A DNA stretch of 64,000 nucleotides from Euclidia mi. Its lineage: Eukaryota > Arthropoda > Insecta > Lepidoptera > Erebidae. The notes beneath the pieces are model-generated. The model saw only the letters and a list, made by a program, of their open reading frames with translations, did not search any database and was not told the DNA's origin. Position 1 is the first letter of the stretch, and each line of letters begins with the position of its first letter. The stretch lies in NCBI GenBank assembly GCA_944739405.2, contig OX123209.2:11798217-11862216 (forward strand), in the 5' to 3' direction. Below are positions 12,036 through 22,908 of the stretch, piece after piece. A program made the position numbers and the translations under genes.

Positions 12036-12366
12036 GTATCGGGTTCGAATCCACGGCGCGCACCAATGACTTTTCGGAGTTATGTGCGTATTGAATTGTT
12101 AATTATCGCATGTCCCGTGCCTCGGAAGAGCACGTTAAGCCGTCGGTCCTGGTTGTCATGAAGATCTTTGACAATCGTCACAGGGCGTCAGAACCTTCTA
12201 ATAATCTGACACTAGTCTAAACCATGGAATATCGCTATCCCTTCGGGTTGCGGAGGTCAGACAGGCAGTCGCTCCGTGTAAAAGCTAATATTCCGCCAAA
12301 TCCGTTTAGACTAGAAAGCGGACCCCAGATTGAGACTGGGATAACGCTAGGAGGATGATGATGATG
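12036..12366 (+). repeat. Family B SINE, 5'-truncated
   Basis: Starts within the head at GGTTCGAATCC (B-box) and runs through the body to GGGATAACGCTAGGAGGATG and a GATGATGATG tail. It lies close to the inverted copy at 11600-11913. Confidence 0.7.
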
Positions 12367-12720
12367 TGTAAATCCTGTATCATGGAGGGGACCTATTAAA
12401 CATTCAATCAATGGAAACAGTGAACACCCAGGGCCAAACCATCAATTTATGAATACCACAAAGTGTACCTACAAAAATAACCAATAGAAATGCGTTAAAC
12501 TCCGCTGCAGTCTTGATATCTATGTAGGAGACAATCATAATGGATTCTACATAAATAACGGCCAATCCAGTAGCCTGGTAAACTGTCTTCGGAAACAGTG
12601 GATGATTATTATAACGTAAGTATTCTATGCAACTGTGTTACTAAATGATAAATAATTTCAAATAATCATTTACGTACCTAAAGGCCGTACGCGTGGCTTT
12701 CAATATAAAAAAATGAAAAG

Positions 12721-12986
12721 TTTTTTTTTTATAGACTCACGCCTGTATCCCCGAAGGGGTAGGCAGAGGTGCAATATTACACCCACATTTCGCCGTTTAT
12801 TTTTCGGTCCCACGTAATAGGGGACGAGCCTATTGCCGTTACCGGGCACATCACCAGACTCCGTGCTGCTACTTACTGAGAATTCGGAAAACCCAGTAGG
12901 TGACACTTTTGCCCGACTCGGGAATCGAACCCGGGACCTCCGATCAACAGTCGCATACGCTATCCACTGAACTACGGAGGCAGTCC
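12721..12986 (-). repeat. tRNA-headed SINE, family A, with TSD
   Basis: On minus: the head GACTGCCTCCGTAGTTCAGT with A-box, B-box GGTTCGATTCCC, body, and tail CCCCTTCGGGGATACAGGCG ending in an A-rich run. TGAAAAGTTT flanks both sides as a TSD. The head is tRNA-derived; it is not a functional tRNA gene. Confidence 0.85.
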
Positions 12987-13169
12987 TGAAAAGTTTGTTT
13001 GAAAGCGCTAATCTCATGAACGACTAGTCCGATTTGAATAGGTAATTATTTTTGTGTTGCATAGCATATTTATGAGGCAGGCTAGGATGTAGGTACATAA
13101 ATTACGGTACATAATCATGTATACATCAAGCTATGAGCCACAGGAGCGGAGTATTAAGGTCTTAGCACA

Positions 13170-13308
13170 TACACGACTCGCCTCACACCCAACCAAAAGA
13201 ATATCATTCAAATATGAGCTTTAAGAATTGTTCTTTAGGTATTCTTTACATTGGCACATAAAATTTAGCACACAGCGAGCTGTGTGCTGCTGTGAGGCGA
13301 GTCGTGTA
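13170..13308. repeat. Inverted repeat with ACGACTCGCCTCACA arms
   Basis: The arm at about 13170-13186 recurs inverted at about 13292-13308, enclosing about 105 bp. It is likely a small MITE or the remains of one. No TSD was seen. Confidence 0.5.
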
Positions 13309-13355
13309 AGTAGGCTCAGACCTTTAGTCCTAAATAACGCGGGTGTAACCGCCGG

Positions 13356-13623
13356 CTCATCATCATCATCATCAGCCTCTAACAGTCCACTGCTGGACTC
13401 TCCTTTGAAAGGAGGAATTGGCCTACTATACCACACTGGCCAATAGGGTTGGTACCTATAGGGTTTGTGTCAAGTTTTCCTTTTCTTACAGGGCTATTCT
13501 CTGCATAATATTATGGATTATTTGACTGTGATAATATGCTCCCTCTGTCGGCTCTTACAACACCCATGGGATGATATGGGGTGGTGATATTCCGTATTCT
13601 TAATCCGTCACCACACGGACTAA
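13356..13623 (-). repeat. Family D retroposon, copy 2
   Basis: Shares CCTTTGAAAGGAGGAATTGG, ACACCCATGGGATGATATGG and CCGTATTCTTAATCCGTCAC with the 8722 copy. It has a small insertion (a second GCATAATATTATGG-type block) near 13500. Confidence 0.75.
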
Positions 13624-14030
13624 CGACGCCGGCTCAGCTAGTTTTTAATTAAGTAATAAAAAACATTCATCACGACAAACTTTCGCTTTTGTAGTGGGAT
13701 CTTTCTTTATTTATTGGCCAACTTTGGTGTCCGAGCACACAACCGTACGATTATTGTCCAGATAAGAACCGAGACAGATAGTTTTTATTATGACATAATG
13801 CTATTTTTATGGGTTGCGGCGGTTAGATCAGACGGCAGTAGCTCTGGGTCGCGGTAGTAATGCTAACGTAGATCCCGTGACCCCTCCATTTAATGGGGTC
13901 GGATAGAGGAACACCATGGTGGTTTGAGTGGGTAGTCCCGGCGCTTCTCGTCGGGGAGTCACCACACTCTCCCTAGACTGAGCCCCTTTAGGGGCCCAGC
14001 CTGGGGTGCCCGTAAATTGTTTGGTTTCCA

Positions 14031-16938
14031 CAGTGGCGTAGCGTGGGTTTTCGCCGCCCGGGGCCGGTTGGAAATTTGCCGCCCCCTCTTCTTTTAGGTA
14101 CCCCACTACATCTGCCAGAAGTGTAACGTTTTTCGGGTGTAGGTATGTTTGTATGTTCATTAGTTTGGCTTTACACCCCAAACAGCCTGATGGATTTAAA
14201 CTAATTATCATTTGATTCATCTCAATTGTTATATCATAAAACATTGGGTTTCATATTTTTAAGGGAGAAATCTGGCGGCTCTGAGCGGTATTTATATGTC
14301 GCGCAGGGTCGAGGCTGTTTCTCGGCTGCAATAAGTATATGTATAGCTTAGTCTAGGTTTTGACGGCTCTTAGGACTTTCGTAAGTAAAATTTGTATGGG
14401 TTTTAATCGATTAAAAAAGTAGATAGGTATCCATCATCACCGAGTGCTTTGTGTTACTATTACATTATTCTACGGGATATAATATACCACGTAACTTTGT
14501 AGAGTTTGTAGAGTACCTACATTTGTGAACATAGCGCTTGTAGCAGTGCCGAAATATCGGTTACCTACTCAATACAAACGTTCGTGGTATAATAATATAC
14601 CCCAAAGAAAAGTGTAAAAACTATCGTAATGACCAAAAATGTTTAAAGTCCTATGGTAGTATGGTCGACATCCGGGATGTCTTCGGTGTAGTGGTGCATC
14701 AGTGAGGCTCTGTGGTCGTGAGGACTAGAGCCAATTGGTCTGTTTTCGCGCGAGGTATACAATTGTGCATAAAAACTTTCAACCTCCTCGATAATCTCGA
14801 ACTTTGAGTTGAGGGTGCGGCCATCCGCAGTTCTTAGTTTCATTAGGTCGGGCCGCCTAAACCGCAGAGCGAAGACCTATGATCCCCGGTTTTCCTCGAT
14901 CCCAGCCTCCATGGTGTGGGTGTTAGTGTTGAAAGTCACGTCACATTAGCTTCCGTATTTGTTGGTTTACGGCCCTCCCATCCGGCGAAGACAGCTGACA
15001 GGATGGCAACTCGTGTCCTTTCCTCATCAGTCCGAGAGTCTCGGCTGAAAGTTTACGCTCCTAGTTTTTTTGAAGGCGGCGGACATTTTGTGACTGATCT
15101 CCTAGTACCGTGACCACTGTGTCTGTCTTCTGATTAATGCTGTCGGTGGTTTCTAACTGATTGAAAGGATTCTGCAGTTCTAGCTGGTACTGCATCAGTG
15201 AGACTTCATTGTCTGGGCTCTTTCAGTTACACCTAATGTTGATATTTAGAGAGCTTCTTACTAGTTGGTGAACGCATCCGATGTTTAGCCTATTGATCAC
15301 CGAGATGTCTGTATGTGTTTTCGGTCCTCTGCCTGTGAGGCCTTCTTCTTGAAAAATTATTTTATTAAAAAGAGCGCCTGCTTCAAGGAAAATAACTAGC
15401 ATTTGACTCTTACGCTTCTTATGAATTTATTTTCGTTGGATCCCAGTTTATGCCGACATACCGTATGCTTCGATTTTCGTTACACTGCGTCCTTCTTCCA
15501 CTTTGGCATTAAAGTCACTCATGACAAATTGTACTGAACTTTGGTCGTACTGTGTATTGCCTTAGCAATGCACTCGTACATGGCTTCAGCTATCTCGTCA
15601 GGGTGAGTTGAGGTCGGCGCATATACCTGTATCACCTTTAGGCAACGCCTATTGCTGAGTTAAGTACGTGGTAGTTACGCTACCTGGGTCGACACACTAC
15701 AGATATACCGACTTCCACAACGTTGTTGACAAGTTTCCTCCTGACCAGGAACCCGACACCACGCAAGAGTGTAGGTCGCCTTCCTGAAGTTAGAGCAATT
15801 AAGTCACCTGACTCTGGAGTTACCATGTTCTCCTCCTGTCTCGATCTTCTGACAACACCAGTGTGAGACTTAATTCTGCCTCTGGCTCGGCGAGGCTTCT
15901 GTTCATTTAGTCGTAGACTGCGTTCGCTGTAGGTGGCGAGGTATAATTAATTTTGGTAGCTTATCGTAGCCCGGTGATGTTACTGACCCCTAGCATCGCC
16001 GTTACCGCCACTGCGTCCTTGGCCAGGAATAACGCAGCTGCCGGGAACTGAAGGCCTTATTTTATGGCAATTAATTTTAGAAGGATATACCATAGCAGTC
16101 CGTAGTCAGAGATAAAAGCAGCAGTTTGTATGCGTTATGAAGGACGTAGATTCTCGCACCGGTGACGGTGCTGCTCGTCACCGGTATACGGCATTTACCG
16201 ACTCCTTGTTCTCGCAAAAATAAGGAGTTGAGAGGCGAAATCTGTATGTTTATGGACAAATACCGCGTCTCGACCCACAGGGTTGCGCCCAAAAATTAGC
16301 AGGAGACGTTTGTTGTATGTGAAATAATCGGCTTTGATTTTAACGCAAATATCATAAATATTGGGGTCAAAGTTCTATTATCGTATAGTTAAACCGCAGG
16401 TGTGACTATTGCCTTAGGAGACCTGTACCTACCTGTTTTTTCCCCCATTAAACTATAAAGATTATGTTATATTTTGAAGCAAATCAAAAACAATTTCAAT
16501 AATTAACGCTGGCATTTCATCTGACAGGCGACGCTCCTACTGTGCTGGCGCCTCTGTGCGCCAGTGCGCCACGGCATTAGGGGCGGCACACATCTCACAC
16601 AAGGGCGGCTCGGCCCTGATATATGGATTAATAAATTACTCATAACATGCTCCAGATCACCGGAATATTGCATCCTATTTGAGAACTAATAAACCCGGAC
16701 TACGGACACAATCAAGTCTTCACGTAATGACAATAAGGATGATTTGTTTTCGATTATTGTTCTTTGTACTGCGCCCGCGCCGGCGCCGCACGGTCCTTCT
16801 GTGATCGTGTCAGTGAGCGCGCCAAGTATTTTAAAATTTGTTTGTTTTTATTTTATTTTTCGCAGCGGCTTTTGCCGCCCCCTTAAATGTGCCGCCCGGG
16901 GCCATGGCCCCCCCGGCCCCCCCCACGCTACGCCACTG
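14031..16938. mobile_element. hAT-like element, 2.9 kb, with nested LINE
   Basis: The inverted termini CAGTGGCGTAGCGTGGG (left) and its complement (right, CCCACGCTACGCCACTG) continue inward through a GCCGCCCGGGGCC block on both sides. The 8 bp GGTTTCCA precedes (14023-14030) and follows (16939-16946). An 8 bp TSD with a CAGTGGCG terminus is diagnostic of the hAT superfamily. No transposase frame is visible; much of the interior (about 14640-16020) is an RTE LINE fragment, so the element is non-autonomous. Confidence 0.9.
14640..16020 (-). mobile_element. RTE-clade LINE fragment (endonuclease and linker)
   Basis: On minus, the region about 15500-15840 reads as a broken endonuclease (VIQVYAPTSTHPDEIAE; RRPTLLRGVGFLVRRKLVNN), and 14643-14843 as the linker before the reverse transcriptase (LRTADGRTLNSKFEIIEEVE, SFYAQLYTS). 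Frameshifts and stops are frequent. The reverse transcriptase and 3' end are missing. It is nested in the hAT-like element. Confidence 0.75.
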
Positions 16939-16946
16939 GGTTTCCA

Positions 16947-17172
16947 CCATTAGCAAAAAAAAAAGACGGCAGTAGCTCTGAGGAAAAACAGCCTGCTACC
17001 CACGATGTTTGCCCGCATCGACTTTAACGTTACGCGACCCGCGGTGGAATTTTTAAAGTGCCGCACGCGTCCGTGCGCAAAACCACAGACCCTGGGAAGC
17101 GGGGTTTATATTCCGTCAAATCTGGTTAAAGAAGTCAGTGGCGTGCGAATGCCAAGAGGAAATGTTTCGTAC
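16947..17172. other. Short spacer of repeat debris
   Basis: Between the hAT-like TSD and the 5' LTR. GACGGCAGTAGCTCTG at about 16964 also occurs near 13831, just outside the other end of the hAT-like element, so the two flanks may belong to one older repeat that was split. Confidence 0.4.
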
Positions 17173-17592
17173 TGTTACGAATGGCATTATTTGAAAATAA
17201 CGCCATCTATCGGTGAATGAGAGAACTAGAAGAGAACTGATATATCAGTGTTTCATCTATCCTCTAATAGATGGCGTTGCTGTTGATTACTAGAACAAAG
17301 CCACAACTGTAGAATGTTTCAACTGTTGCGAAAACATTCTTGGGAAGTCTGGAAATGACTAGTTATGTGTACCGGCCGGTATAAATACCGCGTGAACGCG
17401 CGAGTCAGGACAGTTACAGTTGAATAATCACAGCGATCAACAAGCGAAAGAGTGCGAAGATTAAGGAAGTCGGAAGTGTTTAGTGGTGTTTCTAGTGGTG
17501 TGAAATTTAGTGTGTATTAAATTATGGTAAAATAAAGAACAGTTTTGGGGCATAGTGCAATTTAATTTATCACCGAACCCCAGCTCGTAACA
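17173..17592 (+). repeat. 5' LTR of a Ty3/gypsy element
   Basis: A 420 bp block starting TGTTACGAATGGC and ending CGTAACA, repeated at 20310-20737. It has a TATA box (TATAAATA at 17380) and AATAAA at 17531. It is preceded by GTAC, while GTAT follows the 3' LTR, an imperfect 4 bp TSD. A short segment differs from the 3' LTR (CATCTATCGGTGAA present here, absent there). Confidence 0.93.
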
Positions 17593-17611
17593 AATTGGTG
17601 TCAGAAGTGGG
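17593..17611 (+). other. Primer binding site of the LTR element
   Basis: Immediately after the LTR comes AATTGGTGTCAGAAGTGGG, in the place and of the form of a tRNA primer-binding site. The priming tRNA was not identified. Confidence 0.65.
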
Positions 17612-17618
17612 ATAAATT

Positions 17619-18689
17619 ATGCCGGTTATGCCGAAGGAAGTAACTGAAGGAGTGCATACCAGGAACCAGCGCCGGCAAGACCTGGACCAGAGACGCTTCG
17701 GAGACGTTCCTTCTCCATCGTCTGGTGGACCAGGTGACCCCGCGGCTGCAGTGGAGCCTGCAAGTGCAACACACTCCGTGTCAGTACCCGACATCGCGTC
17801 TCTGATGGCGTTCATGCAGGAGCATGCGCGCCGCCTAGAAGAACAGCTTCAGCGCGACAAGGAGGAGCAGGCTCGCCGTCAGGAGGAGCAGGTTCGCCGT
17901 CAGGAGGAGCAGGCTCGCCGTCAAGAGGAGCACGTGCGCCGCCTAGAGGAACAGCTCCAGCGCAACAAGGAGGAGCACGCGCGCCGCCTAGAAGAGCAGC
18001 TGGTGCTCATGAAGGACCTCAGCGCCCCTGTAGGGAAGGACCTGAAGGTGGTCAAGGAGGAACTTCAGCAGCACGAGGCCCGTATTAGCGACATGGAGAA
18101 GCTCGTACACGAACAGCTCGAGACTCGCGTCGCCTCTGTAGAGAAGCGTGTACATGACCACCACGAGACCTGTGTTGCAGAAGTGGAGAAGAAGTTGCGT
18201 GGGCTGGAAGTGACATCAGCGGCTGTGGCGCCGTCGCCTTGTTGGTTTAAGGTTCCACCATTTGATGGCTCGTCATCATGGTCAGCATACAAGATCCAGT
18301 TTGAGGCTGTGCTGCGATCGAATGGGTGGACCAAAGAACAGGCCTTAACCGCCCTAACCTTGGGCCTTCGTGATCGGGCCCTGACACTGTTGGAGGCACT
18401 CGGGCAAGACATCACCTACGAGAAGCTTCTGGAGGCGCTGGAGGCGAGATACGGAGACGCGCACCTCGAACATGTGTATCGTGCACAGCTGAAGGACAGG
18501 ACACAACGCACCGGAGAAATTTTGCAGGAGTGGGCTCTAGAGGTGGAAAGGCTGGTTAGGAAGGCATACCAGTTGTCGCCTGCGCTGATAGATGGGAACC
18601 TCATACAGGCATTTACAGATGGGATCCGTGACCTGGAGGTTAGAGCAGCGGTAAGACTTGGGCACTTCAAGGCCCTCAAGGAAGCCTGA
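17619..18689 (+). pseudogene. gag of the Ty3/gypsy element
   Basis: A 356-codon frame. After a short N-terminal region there is a strongly charged coiled coil (about residues 65-150) of repeated EEQ-ARRQ heptads, encoded by imperfect direct DNA repeats at about 17860-17960. Then a retrotransposon-gag capsid-like region (about residues 205-340) begins WFKVPPFDGSSSWSAYK. The frame ends at TGA 18687-18689, but the same frame continues to a zinc knuckle, so this stop is probably a mutation. No membrane or envelope gene follows. Confidence 0.85.
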
Positions 18690-18704
18690 GCCTACGCTCT
18701 GGAG

Positions 18705-20036
18705 GTGGAAGCAGCGCGTCACGAGGATCGAAGTTACCGTATCAGGGAAGTTGATTCTTCACCTCGGTGCTACAACTGCGGGGAACGAGGCCATATCCGC
18801 TTGAGCTGCTCAAAGCGTAAGCGGCACGGTGGTACCCTGTCTCCACCAAAGGGGTCACCTAACGTACCTGTCTGCCGGCAAGAGCAACGTAGCGCAGATG
18901 CTCTGACACGTAGGCCTTACCCCGACCAACGCAAACACTGTGCCCGACAGGAAGCAAAGCAGGCAGCCCTAGTGAGGATGTTGAAGACGGATCTTAGCGA
19001 CGAATGGAAAGAAGCTTTGCAGAGTGCTCAGCAAGACGACAAGGACGTACAGCCGATTCTGGAATGGAAGAAATCAGGCGCTCCTAGGCCCAAATGGAGT
19101 GATATCGCAGCAATGAGCCTTGTCACTAAAGGTTATTGGGCACAGTGGGAAAGCTTGGTTGTCCAGGATGGAGTTCTGTGTCGTAAATGGGAAAACGCTC
19201 GCGGTAACCAGTGCCATTTGCAAATGGTAGTGCCCAAAACTAAGGTGCTGGAAGTCTTGCAGCTCTTTCACAATGGTGCTTCAGGAGGTCACTTGGGCGT
19301 TAAGAAGACGCTTACTAAGATCCGAGAGCGGTTTTATTGGCTCAACTGTCGGGATGACGTCGAGGATTGGTGCCGCAAATGCACAATTTGTGCGGCTGTG
19401 AAGGGGCCACACTCTCGTAGCAGAGGTGCATTAAAGTTGTACAATGTGGGAGCCCCATGGGAGCGCAAAGCATTGGATGTCGCTGGACCATTTCCGCAGA
19501 GCCAGGACGGAAACAAATACTTCTTGGTTGTGATGGATTACTTTACGAAGTGGCCTGAAGTGTTTGCAATCCCATTTCAAGAAGCTACCACAGTGGCCGA
19601 TAAGCTGGTGCATGAAGTCTTTTGTCGGTTCGGGGTGCCCTTGGAAATCCACAGCGATCAAGGCCGGAACTTCGAATCTGAGGTGTTCAAGGAGACTTGT
19701 CGCGCAATGGGTGCACATAAAACCAGGACCACGGCTTATCATCCGCAATCAGATGGCATGGTTGAACGATTTAACCAATCCCTGGAAAGGTACCTGGCGA
19801 AGGTCGTGGAGAGCAAACAAAGAGATTGGGGCAAGCACATCCAACCATTTCTCCTGTCATATCGCAGCGCGGTCCACGAAACCACAGGAATAACACCAGC
19901 TTTTGCCAATTTTGGACGAGAACTCCGTTTACCAGCAGACTTCATCACCGGTATTCCACCAGAATCTCCACGCAATATAACGGATTACGCGACCGAGCTA
20001 CGCAACGTCTACGCAGTCAGGACAACAGATATCTGA
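18705..20036 (+). pseudogene. Deleted gag-pol: zinc knuckle fused to integrase
   Basis: In frame with gag. It begins with a CCHC zinc knuckle (CYNCGERGHIRLSC at 18768) and within about 40 codons passes to RSADALTRRPY, the sequence typical of the end of RNase H. Protease, reverse transcriptase and almost all RNase H are therefore missing. The integrase follows: an HHCC zinc-binding part (HLGVKK to CRKCTIC), then the DDE core with D in ALDVAGPF, D in IHSDQGRNF and E in MVERFNQ. The frame stops at 20034-20036. The element cannot copy itself but may have been mobilised by relatives. Confidence 0.88.
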
Positions 20037-20298
20037 GAAGATAAAGACTCGCTACGACCGGAAGGCGAACAACAAAGGCTTCGATGAGGGGTCATTGGTG
20101 TGGCTTCATAACCCACGAAGCAAAGGTAAATCGCCTAAGTTACAAGCCAGATGGGACGGGCTATATCGCATAATTACCAGGATGAACGACGTCACCTATC
20201 GAATCCAGAAGGTGTCGCGAGGTGCACCGAAGATAGTTCATGTGGACCGGTTGGCTCGTTATTATGGGTCCAACGATGTTCGAGACGAACACGTCTGA
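20037..20298 (+). pseudogene. Integrase C-terminal part in a shifted frame
   Basis: The frame shifts by one near 20033. The shifted frame carries the integrase tail (VWLHNPRSKGKSPKLQARWD, then YRI and VHVDRLARYY), which in gypsy elements binds DNA. It ends at a TGA in the polypurine region. Confidence 0.75.
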
Positions 20299-20309
20299 GG
20301 GGGAAGCAG
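20295..20309 (+). other. Polypurine tract of the LTR element
   Basis: The purine-rich CTGAGGGGGAAGCAG ends exactly at the 3' LTR, as expected for the plus-strand primer. Confidence 0.7.
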
Positions 20310-20737
20310 TGTTACGAATGGCATTATTTGAAAATAACGCCAGAGAGAGAACTAGAAGAGAACTGATATATCAGTGTTTCATCTATCCTCTAATAGATGG
20401 CGTTGCTGTTGATTACTAGAACAATGCCACAACTGTAGAATGTTTCGACTGTTGCGAGAACATTCTTGGGAAGTCTGGAAATGACTAGTTATGTGTACCG
20501 GCCGGTATAAATACCGCGTGAACGCGCGAGTCAGGACAGTTACAGTTGAATAATCACAGCGATCAACAAGCGAAAGAGTGCGAAGATTAAGGAAGTCGGA
20601 AGTGCTTAGTGGTGTGAACTGTGAATAGTGTGTTTTATTAGTGTTGGAAATTTAGTGTGTATTAAATTGTGGTAAAATAAAGAACAGTTTTGTGGCATAG
20701 TGCAATTTAATTTATCACCGAACCCCAGCTCGTAACA
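20310..20737 (+). repeat. 3' LTR of the Ty3/gypsy element
   Basis: A 428 bp partner of the 5' LTR, same ends, with TATA at about 20506 and AATAAA at 20676. It has an extra GTGAATAGTGTGTTTTATTA segment not in the 5' copy and lacks a segment found there. Apart from these indels the two LTRs look very alike, suggesting a fairly recent insertion. Confidence 0.93.
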
Positions 20738-20800
20738 GTATGTAACCTGGGAAACGCTAAAATCATGACGATCATGATTATTATGATTATGGTTTCTGCA

Positions 20801-22360
20801 CATGGGCGTCACCAGGGTGAGGCAGTGGGGGGCAGCTTCCCCCTCCCTAAAGTTAAAAAACAATCTTCAATTTATTATTTTCTCAATACTTTTCTCATTT
20901 TCCATATCAACTGGCCGATGGCCTAGGGCGGGCACGCTGCGGCATCGGCTGGCGTCTTTGTAGACCCCTTCCCCCCACCTAGGCCATCGGCTGGCATCAT
21001 TGTAGACCCCCCTCTCCCCACCTAGGCCATCGGCTGGCGTCTTTGTAGACCCCCCTCCCCCCACCTAGGCCATCGGCTGGCATCTTTGGAGACCCCCCTC
21101 CCCCCACCTAGGCGATCGGCTGGCGTCTTTGTAGACCCCCCTCCCCCCACCTAGGCCATCGGCTGGCGTCTTTGTAGACCCCCCTCCCCCACCTAGGCCA
21201 TCGGCTGGCGTCTTTGTAGACCCCCCTCCCTCCACCTAGACCATCGGCTGGCGTCTTTGGAGACCCCCCTCCCCCCACCTAGGCGATCGGCTGGCGTCTT
21301 TGTAGACCCCCCTCCCCCCACCTAGGCCATCGGCTAGCGTCTTTGTAGACCCCTCTCCCCCCACCTAGGCCATCGGCTAGCGTCTTTGTAGACCCCCTTC
21401 CCCCCACCTAGGCCATCGGCTGGCGTCTTTGAAGACCCCCCTCCCCCCACCTAGGCCATCGGCTGGCGTCTTTGTAGACCCCCCTCCCCCCACCTAGGCC
21501 ATCGGCTAGCGTCTTTGTAGACCCCCCTCCCCCCACCTAGGCCATCGGCTGGCGTCTTTGGAGACCCCCTCCCCCCACCTAGGCGATCGGCTGGCGTCTT
21601 TGTAGACCTCCCTCCCCCCACCTAGGCCATCGGCTGGCGTCTTTGTAGACCCCCCTCCCCCCACCTAGGCCATCGGCTGGCGTCTTGGAGACCCCCCTCC
21701 CCCCACCTAGGCAATCGGCTGGCGTCTTTGTAGACGCTCCCCTCCCCCTCTCCTAGGCAATCGGCTGGCGGCTTTGTAGACGCTCCCCTCCCCCTCTCCT
21801 AGGCAATCGGCTGGCGGCTTTGTAGACGCTCCCCTCCCCCTCTCCTAGGCAATCGGCTGGCGGCTTTGTAGACGCTCCCCTCCCCCTCTCCTAGGCAATC
21901 GGCTGGCGGCTTTGTAGACGCTCCCCTCCCCCTCTCCTAGGCAATCGGCTGGCGGCTTTGTAGACGCTCCCCTCCCCCTCTCCTAGGCAATCGGCTGGCG
22001 GCTTTGTAGACGCTCCCCTCCCCCTCTCCTAGGCAATCGGCTGGCGGCTTTGTAGACGCTCCCCTCCCCCTCTCCTAGGCAATCGGCTGGCGGCTTTGTA
22101 GACGCTCCCCTCCCCCTCTCCTAGGCAACCAGCTGGCGTCTTTGTAGACCCCTTCCCCCCACCTCCTAGGCCATCGGCTGGCGTCATTGTAGACCCCCCT
22201 CTCCCCACCTAGGCCATCGGCTGGCGTCTTTGTAGACCCCCCTCCCCCCACCTAGGCCATCGGCTGGCGTCTTTGTAGACCTCCCCTCCCTCTCTCCTAG
22301 GCCATCAGCTGCCGTCTTTGTAGACCCCCTCTCCCCTTCTCTCGGCTGGCGACGCCCTTG
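20801..22360. mobile_element. hAT-like element filled with a minisatellite
   Basis: The left end CATGGGCGTCACCAG and right end CTGGCGACGCCCTTG are inverted repeats. They are flanked by TTTCTGCA (20793-20800) and TTTCTGCT (22361-22368), an 8 bp TSD with one mismatch. Between them lie about 100 bp of unique sequence and then a tandem array. The ends match the 115 bp MITE at 37936-38050, which has a perfect 8 bp TSD. No transposase is present. Confidence 0.8.
20925..22345. repeat. Minisatellite, 43-46 bp units in two subtypes
   Basis: About thirty units. Subtype A (about 43 bp, ATCGGCTGGCGTCTTTGTAG plus a C-rich run) fills 20960-21716 and about 22130-22345. Subtype B (46 bp, GGCTGGCGGCTTTGTAGACG) fills 21717-22125 with about nine almost identical copies. 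Variants (TTTGGAGACC, GGCGATCGG) recur at irregular intervals in A. The C/T-rich strand is plus. Homogeneity of B suggests recent expansion. Confidence 0.93.
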
Positions 22361-22371
22361 TTTCTGCTTGT

Positions 22372-22500
22372 TTCTGTCTTTGTTCTTTACACGCACATTG
22401 ACATATACACTCGTATACAAAACCAATTTCGCGAGCGAGCCAAGGGTTTTTTTTTCAAACTGGTCCAGCGCCGACTTGTTTGATTGTACGTGGTAACAAT
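22372..22500. repeat. Dispersed repeat, also at 44532-44750
   Basis: Shares CACTCGTATACAAAACCA and CAAACTGGTCCAGCGCCGAC with 44532-44750, where the two blocks are separated by extra sequence. Class unknown. Confidence 0.6.
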
Positions 22501-22908
22501 GGTGGGACAATTTAAAATTAGTGTTGACCACTAAAGCTTAAATTTCTAGAGGAATATTCAACGAAAGGACACAAAAAATGCTGAACGACAAAAGACTCGA
22601 ACAACATTATTGGGTTCATACAGTGTTCTTTGTGGAATCAAACCCACAAAACTCGGCGGCCGTTTAAATGCCGCTAATCCAAGGCCCAGTTAAGAATGTA
22701 TAGGATTCTCTTTAGATTGCTTAGCTCTATAAAATTATTTTACTTATCTATGCAGTATAATGTCAAATTCGGCCAAAATTCTTAGCATTGTAATAATTGT
22801 ACAACAAAATGGTTTTCTAAAAAACGTAAAAAATAACAAAAATGCGACATATTCCTAACTGTTGGCGAAAAAATTGTTCTACAAGTTATATATTTGATAG
22901 TTTTGGAA

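Noticed and set aside
12721..12986. tRNA-like sequences with A- and B-boxes (also at 33749, 45446, 49927, 58351 and others)
   Set aside because: They continue into shared SINE bodies and tails, are repeated many times and are flanked by TSDs; they are SINE heads, not tRNA genes.
12700..13017. Minus-strand frame of 105 codons
   Set aside because: It spans a family A SINE; similar frames recur wherever the SINE occurs.
13828..14244. Minus-strand frame of 138 codons
   Set aside because: It crosses the hAT-like terminus and its TSD at 14023-14031, so it is a chance frame across an insertion boundary.
18065..18679. Minus-strand frames opposite gag
   Set aside because: Antisense shadows of the LTR element's gag.
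20925..22345. CRISPR-like array
   Set aside because: Units are head-to-tail copies with no unique spacers, in a eukaryotic genome; it is a minisatellite.
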